Shown piece after piece: positions 5,356-7,351 of a DNA stretch of 7,351 bases. The notes beneath the pieces are model-generated. The model had not been told where the DNA came from. It saw only the letters and a program-made list of their open reading frames with translations, and searched no databases. The position numbers and the translations under genes were made by a program. Source of the DNA: an uncultured Clostridia bacterium. GTDB taxonomy: Bacteria; Bacillota; Clostridia; Oscillospirales; Oscillospiraceae. The first letter of the stretch is position 1. Each line of letters opens with the position of its first letter. Location: the NCBI GenBank assembly GCA_946006895.1, contig CAMFZO010000069.1:1-7351 (forward strand), read 5' to 3'.

Positions 5356-7065
5356 TTATTCTTCTTCAATGGGATTGTAGTTGACGATGACGCCCATATC
5401 CGTCAGGACCTGAACATCCTTGACCTTGGTACCGAAGGCGTCGATCTGGATCAGCAGGGGACAGCTTGCCAGACCCAATACATCCTCAATGGCCTCATTG
5501 TAATCCACGTCTACATGGGTCAGCTCCTGCAGTCCTTCCAGCGGGGAGACATCCTCCAACAGGTTATAGGAGGCGTAGAACTGCTGCAGCTTTGCGTCCT
5601 CTGCCAGATCGGGTATAACGCTGATCTGGTTATGGCTCACGTCCAGATAGGTCAGATTCGACATGGAGGCGATGACGCTCATGTCCGTTAACTCATTTTC
5701 CGCCAGCTCCAGGCGGGTCAGACCGGTGCAGGCAGACAGGGCGCTGATGTCGGAGATCATGTTGTTTGAGGCAACAAAGGAAATCAACTCGTCCATCTGC
5801 GCCAGAATATCAACATCGTAGATCTGATTGTTGTTGGCGACCAGGGCCTCCAACTCCTTGCAGCCGGTCAGCGGCGCCAGAGAGGGAATGTGGTTCTCGG
5901 AAATATCCAGGTTCTTCAGCTTTCCGGCGTTCTTGATGGGGTCAAGAGACGCGACGGCGTTGCTGCACAGATTCAAGGTCTCCAGATATTTCAGAGATGA
6001 CAGGGCGCTGATGTCAGAGATGCTGTTGGAGGACAGATCCAGGTCTGTCAGGTTCGTCAGACTTGCCAGAGTGGAGATGTCCGACAGACTGCAGCCGGAC
6101 AGGTCCAGAACTTCAAGGGACGTCAGGGTGCCGATGGCCTCCAGCGCGTCCTCACTCAAAATACAGCCGGACAGATCCAGACTGGTCAGCTCCGTCAGGG
6201 CAAACAGGAAAGAATAATCGTCTACCGGCATATCCTCTATGCGCAGGGAGGTTAGAGAAGTAAAGTAGCGCAGATCCAAATAGGTGCTCATGCCGTCGGG
6301 GACGGTCAGTTCGGTGATCTGCCACAGGTCATCGGTCATCACCGCCTCGGTGCGGGGAACGTAAAGAGTGTCGCGGACATAGGCTTCCAGCGTCTCATCT
6401 GCAAAACGGACCTCCTCAATGACGCCCATGATCATATAGGTCTTTTTGCACAGAGTGCTGACAAGGCCGTTTTCTCCCACGGTGATGGCGGAGATGGAAG
6501 TCTCGCCGGCTTCCAGAGCGACAGGCTCTGTCATGGCGCCCGTAGCGGTGGAGGGGTATTCCTCGTCAAAGGAGCAGTAGACCGCGCCGTCGGGGCTTTC
6601 CGCCAGAACGGAGATGTACTCCGTGTACTCCCCACCGTCGGGGGTGAAGACAGGCGCGGCAGGCCGCATGGATTCCAGCTCGGGCTTGATGGCTGCGTCG
6701 TTGATGCTGTCGAGCATCCTCTGCGCGTCCAGGAGCTTGTCCTGGGCCACATAGACCGAGGAGAGCTTTATATAAAGCTCCGCAGAGGGGGCAGACTTGA
6801 TGGCGCCGACAAGGGAGCGCTCGGCCTGGGTGTAGCTGCCGTCTGCAATACAGGCGTCGGCAAGGGCGAGAACATATTCCGGGTTGCCCGGATCCAGATC
6901 AACTGCTTTTTCGTACAGCCAGACGGCCCGGGCGTATTTTCCGTCGTCCATGGAACGCTCCGCAAGTGAGGCGAAGTTTTCAGCCGTCCAGAAGAAATAG
7001 TAGAGGCCGAAAAGAATCGCGCAGATGATGAGCAGGACGAGCAATACAATCAGAAACTTTTTCAT
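5356..7065 (-). CDS. Membrane-anchored TPR / chitobiase-C-like / leucine-rich-repeat surface protein
   Basis: A 569-residue protein with no named orthologue that I recognise. MKK is followed by one long hydrophobic segment (4-26), which fits an uncleaved signal anchor with the rest outside the membrane. Residues about 28-125 form two clear and one weaker TPR units, for example the YEKAVDLDPGNPEY block at 51-64. Residues about 137-212 resemble the chitobiase/beta-hexosaminidase C-terminal Ig-like module (a GGEYTEY strand, GAVYCSFDEEYP, then an AGETSISAITVGENG stretch). From 271 to 558 run 13 internalin-type leucine-rich units. The protein stops soon after the repeats, without LPXTG, SLH or other wall anchor. 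C15 is not in a lipobox. ATG 7065 has AGGAG (7079-7075) nine nt upstream. It is monocistronic between a divergent MATE gene and a convergent operon. Function is probably protein or glycan binding at the cell surface; this is inference. Confidence 0.88.
   Translation of the reverse strand: MKKFLIVLLVLLIICAILFGLYYFFWTAENFASLAERSMDDGKYARAVWLYEKAVDLDPGNPEYVLALADACIADGSYTQAERSLVGAIKSAPSAELYIKLSSVYVAQDKLLDAQRMLDSINDAAIKPELESMRPAAPVFTPDGGEYTEYISVLAESPDGAVYCSFDEEYPSTATGAMTEPVALEAGETSISAITVGENGLVSTLCKKTYMIMGVIEEVRFADETLEAYVRDTLYVPRTEAVMTDDLWQITELTVPDGMSTYLDLRYFTSLTSLRIEDMPVDDYSFLFALTELTSLDLSGCILSEDALEAIGTLTSLEVLDLSGCSLSDISTLASLTNLTDLDLSSNSISDISALSSLKYLETLNLCSNAVASLDPIKNAGKLKNLDISENHIPSLAPLTGCKELEALVANNNQIYDVDILAQMDELISFVASNNMISDISALSACTGLTRLELAENELTDMSVIASMSNLTYLDVSHNQISVIPDLAEDAKLQQFYASYNLLEDVSPLEGLQELTHVDVDYNEAIEDVLGLASCPLLIQIDAFGTKVKDVQVLTDMGVIVNYNPIEEE
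5392..6255 (-). repeat. Array of 13 internalin-type leucine-rich repeats (protein-level)
   Basis: Residues 271-558 of the surface protein divide into 13 units starting at 271, 293, 317, 339, 361, 383, 405, 427, 449, 471, 493, 515 and 537. All are 22 residues except the second, which is 24. The pattern is LxxLDLSxNxIsDIsaLxxLtx, clearest at 317-360. The first unit and the last two are degenerate, as is typical of capping repeats. The repeat is in the protein; the DNA copies have diverged and are not a tandem DNA array. Confidence 0.9.
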
Positions 7066-7101
7066 ATTGCAGGACTCCTATCTGATGGTTCAGTCTGTAT
7101 T

Positions 7102-7130
7102 ATTATACCGCCAAGGGGCACATAAGTCAA
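7102..7130 (-). promoter_or_regulatory. Near-consensus promoter of the LRR surface-protein gene
   Basis: On the minus strand TTGACT (7130-7125) and TATAAT (7107-7102) are separated by 17 bp; only one of twelve hexamer bases departs from consensus. The predicted start near 7095 gives a leader of about 30 nt containing AGGAG. This suggests substantial housekeeping-sigma transcription rather than an alternative sigma factor. Confidence 0.85.
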
Positions 7131-7194
7131 TGAAATTTGGCGAAAAACGCAGAAATGGCAATCCGGAAAGAAACGGAAAATACGGCCGCGACGA

Positions 7195-7223
7195 TTGAAA
7201 ACGGTCGAATCTTGTGCTATACT
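7195..7223 (+). promoter_or_regulatory. Promoter of the MATE transporter gene
   Basis: TTGAAA (7195-7200) and TATACT (7218-7223) are separated by 17 bp, and TG at 7215-7216 one base before the -10 gives an extended -10 element. The predicted start near 7230 leaves only about 19 nt of leader before ATG 7249. It is divergent from the LRR promoter, with 64 bp between the two -35 boxes, room for a shared regulator though no clear dyad was seen there. Confidence 0.8.
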
Positions 7224-7248
7224 GGTTGGCAGCGAAAGGATGGGAGTA

Positions 7249-7351
7249 ATGAAAGACAGAAACGATTCCCTGCTGCAGGGTCCTATTTGGAAGGGCCTGG
7301 TGGCGTTTGCCATGCCGATCCTGCTGGGGCAGGTGTTCCAGCAGCTCTATA
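7249..7351 (+). CDS. MATE-family multidrug efflux transporter, N-terminus only (3' end outside window)
   Basis: Only 34 codons are visible. The product begins MKDRNDSLLQGPIWKG and continues into FAMPILLGQVFQQLY, the start of the first membrane helix; this LLxGPI...FAxPIxLGxxFQQLY pattern is characteristic of MatE-domain transporters. Members use a Na+ or H+ gradient to export cationic drugs, organic acids or other small molecules across the cytoplasmic membrane. ATG 7249 is preferred because AAAGGA (7235-7240) lies eight nt upstream; the in-frame ATG at 7240 overlaps that ribosome site and adds only three residues. Substrate cannot be judged from this fragment. Confidence 0.85.
   Translation, partial: MKDRNDSLLQGPIWKGLVAFAMPILLGQVFQQLY

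Noticed and set aside
5392..6255. Tandem DNA repeat or CRISPR-like array in the LRR region
   Set aside because: The periodicity is 66 bp at protein level only; the DNA units are diverged and in one reading frame, with no constant direct repeat.
7012..7023. Lipoprotein lipobox around C15 of the LRR protein
   Set aside because: The residues before the cysteine are Leu-Ile-Ile, lacking the small residue required at -1, and the cysteine lies mid-helix.

Overview
The window reads as chromosomal DNA of an anaerobic, moderately GC-rich Clostridia-type Firmicute, plausibly Oscillospiraceae-like. This rests on a clostridial-type pyruvate:ferredoxin oxidoreductase, strong AGGAGG ribosome sites, sigma-A-type promoters with 17-bp spacers, a short ThiI without a rhodanese domain, and a VanZ-family protein. 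The taxonomic placement is inference; no rRNA or species marker is present. All gene calls come from reading the translated frames; no database search was possible.

Layout. (1) Positions 1-1213, minus strand: the N-terminal third of a pyruvate:ferredoxin (flavodoxin) oxidoreductase, starting at a TTG and cut by the left edge. (2) 1214-1431: a divergent intergenic region with a good promoter for the oxidoreductase, a weaker one for the rightward operon, and an AT-rich dyad between them. (3) 1432-5023, plus strand: a tightly packed four-gene operon of comM/yifB-like AAA+ ATPase, thiI, pncC (stand-alone CinA C-terminal domain) and a VanZ-family membrane protein. The thiI ribosome site overlaps the comM stop, and the last two gene junctions are 8-nt overlaps, so translational coupling is likely. 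(4) 5024-5351: a non-coding stretch with several inverted repeats, ending in a very strong intrinsic terminator. (5) 5356-7065, minus strand: a 569-residue membrane-anchored surface protein with TPR, chitobiase-C-like and 13 internalin-type leucine-rich repeat units. It converges on the terminator and has a near-consensus promoter. (6) 7066-7248: a second divergent promoter region. (7) 7249 to the right edge, plus strand: the first 34 codons of a MATE-family efflux transporter.

How the genes fit together. The oxidoreductase belongs to central anaerobic pyruvate metabolism. The operon combines DNA processing (ComM-like), tRNA thiolation and possibly thiamine sulfur transfer (ThiI), NMN salvage (PncC) and an uncharacterised envelope function (VanZ-like); these have no obvious shared pathway and look like a housekeeping cluster. 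The most distinctive items are the LRR/TPR surface protein and the structured non-coding segment before the terminator. I see no defence system, CRISPR array, insertion sequence, phage gene, tRNA or rRNA.
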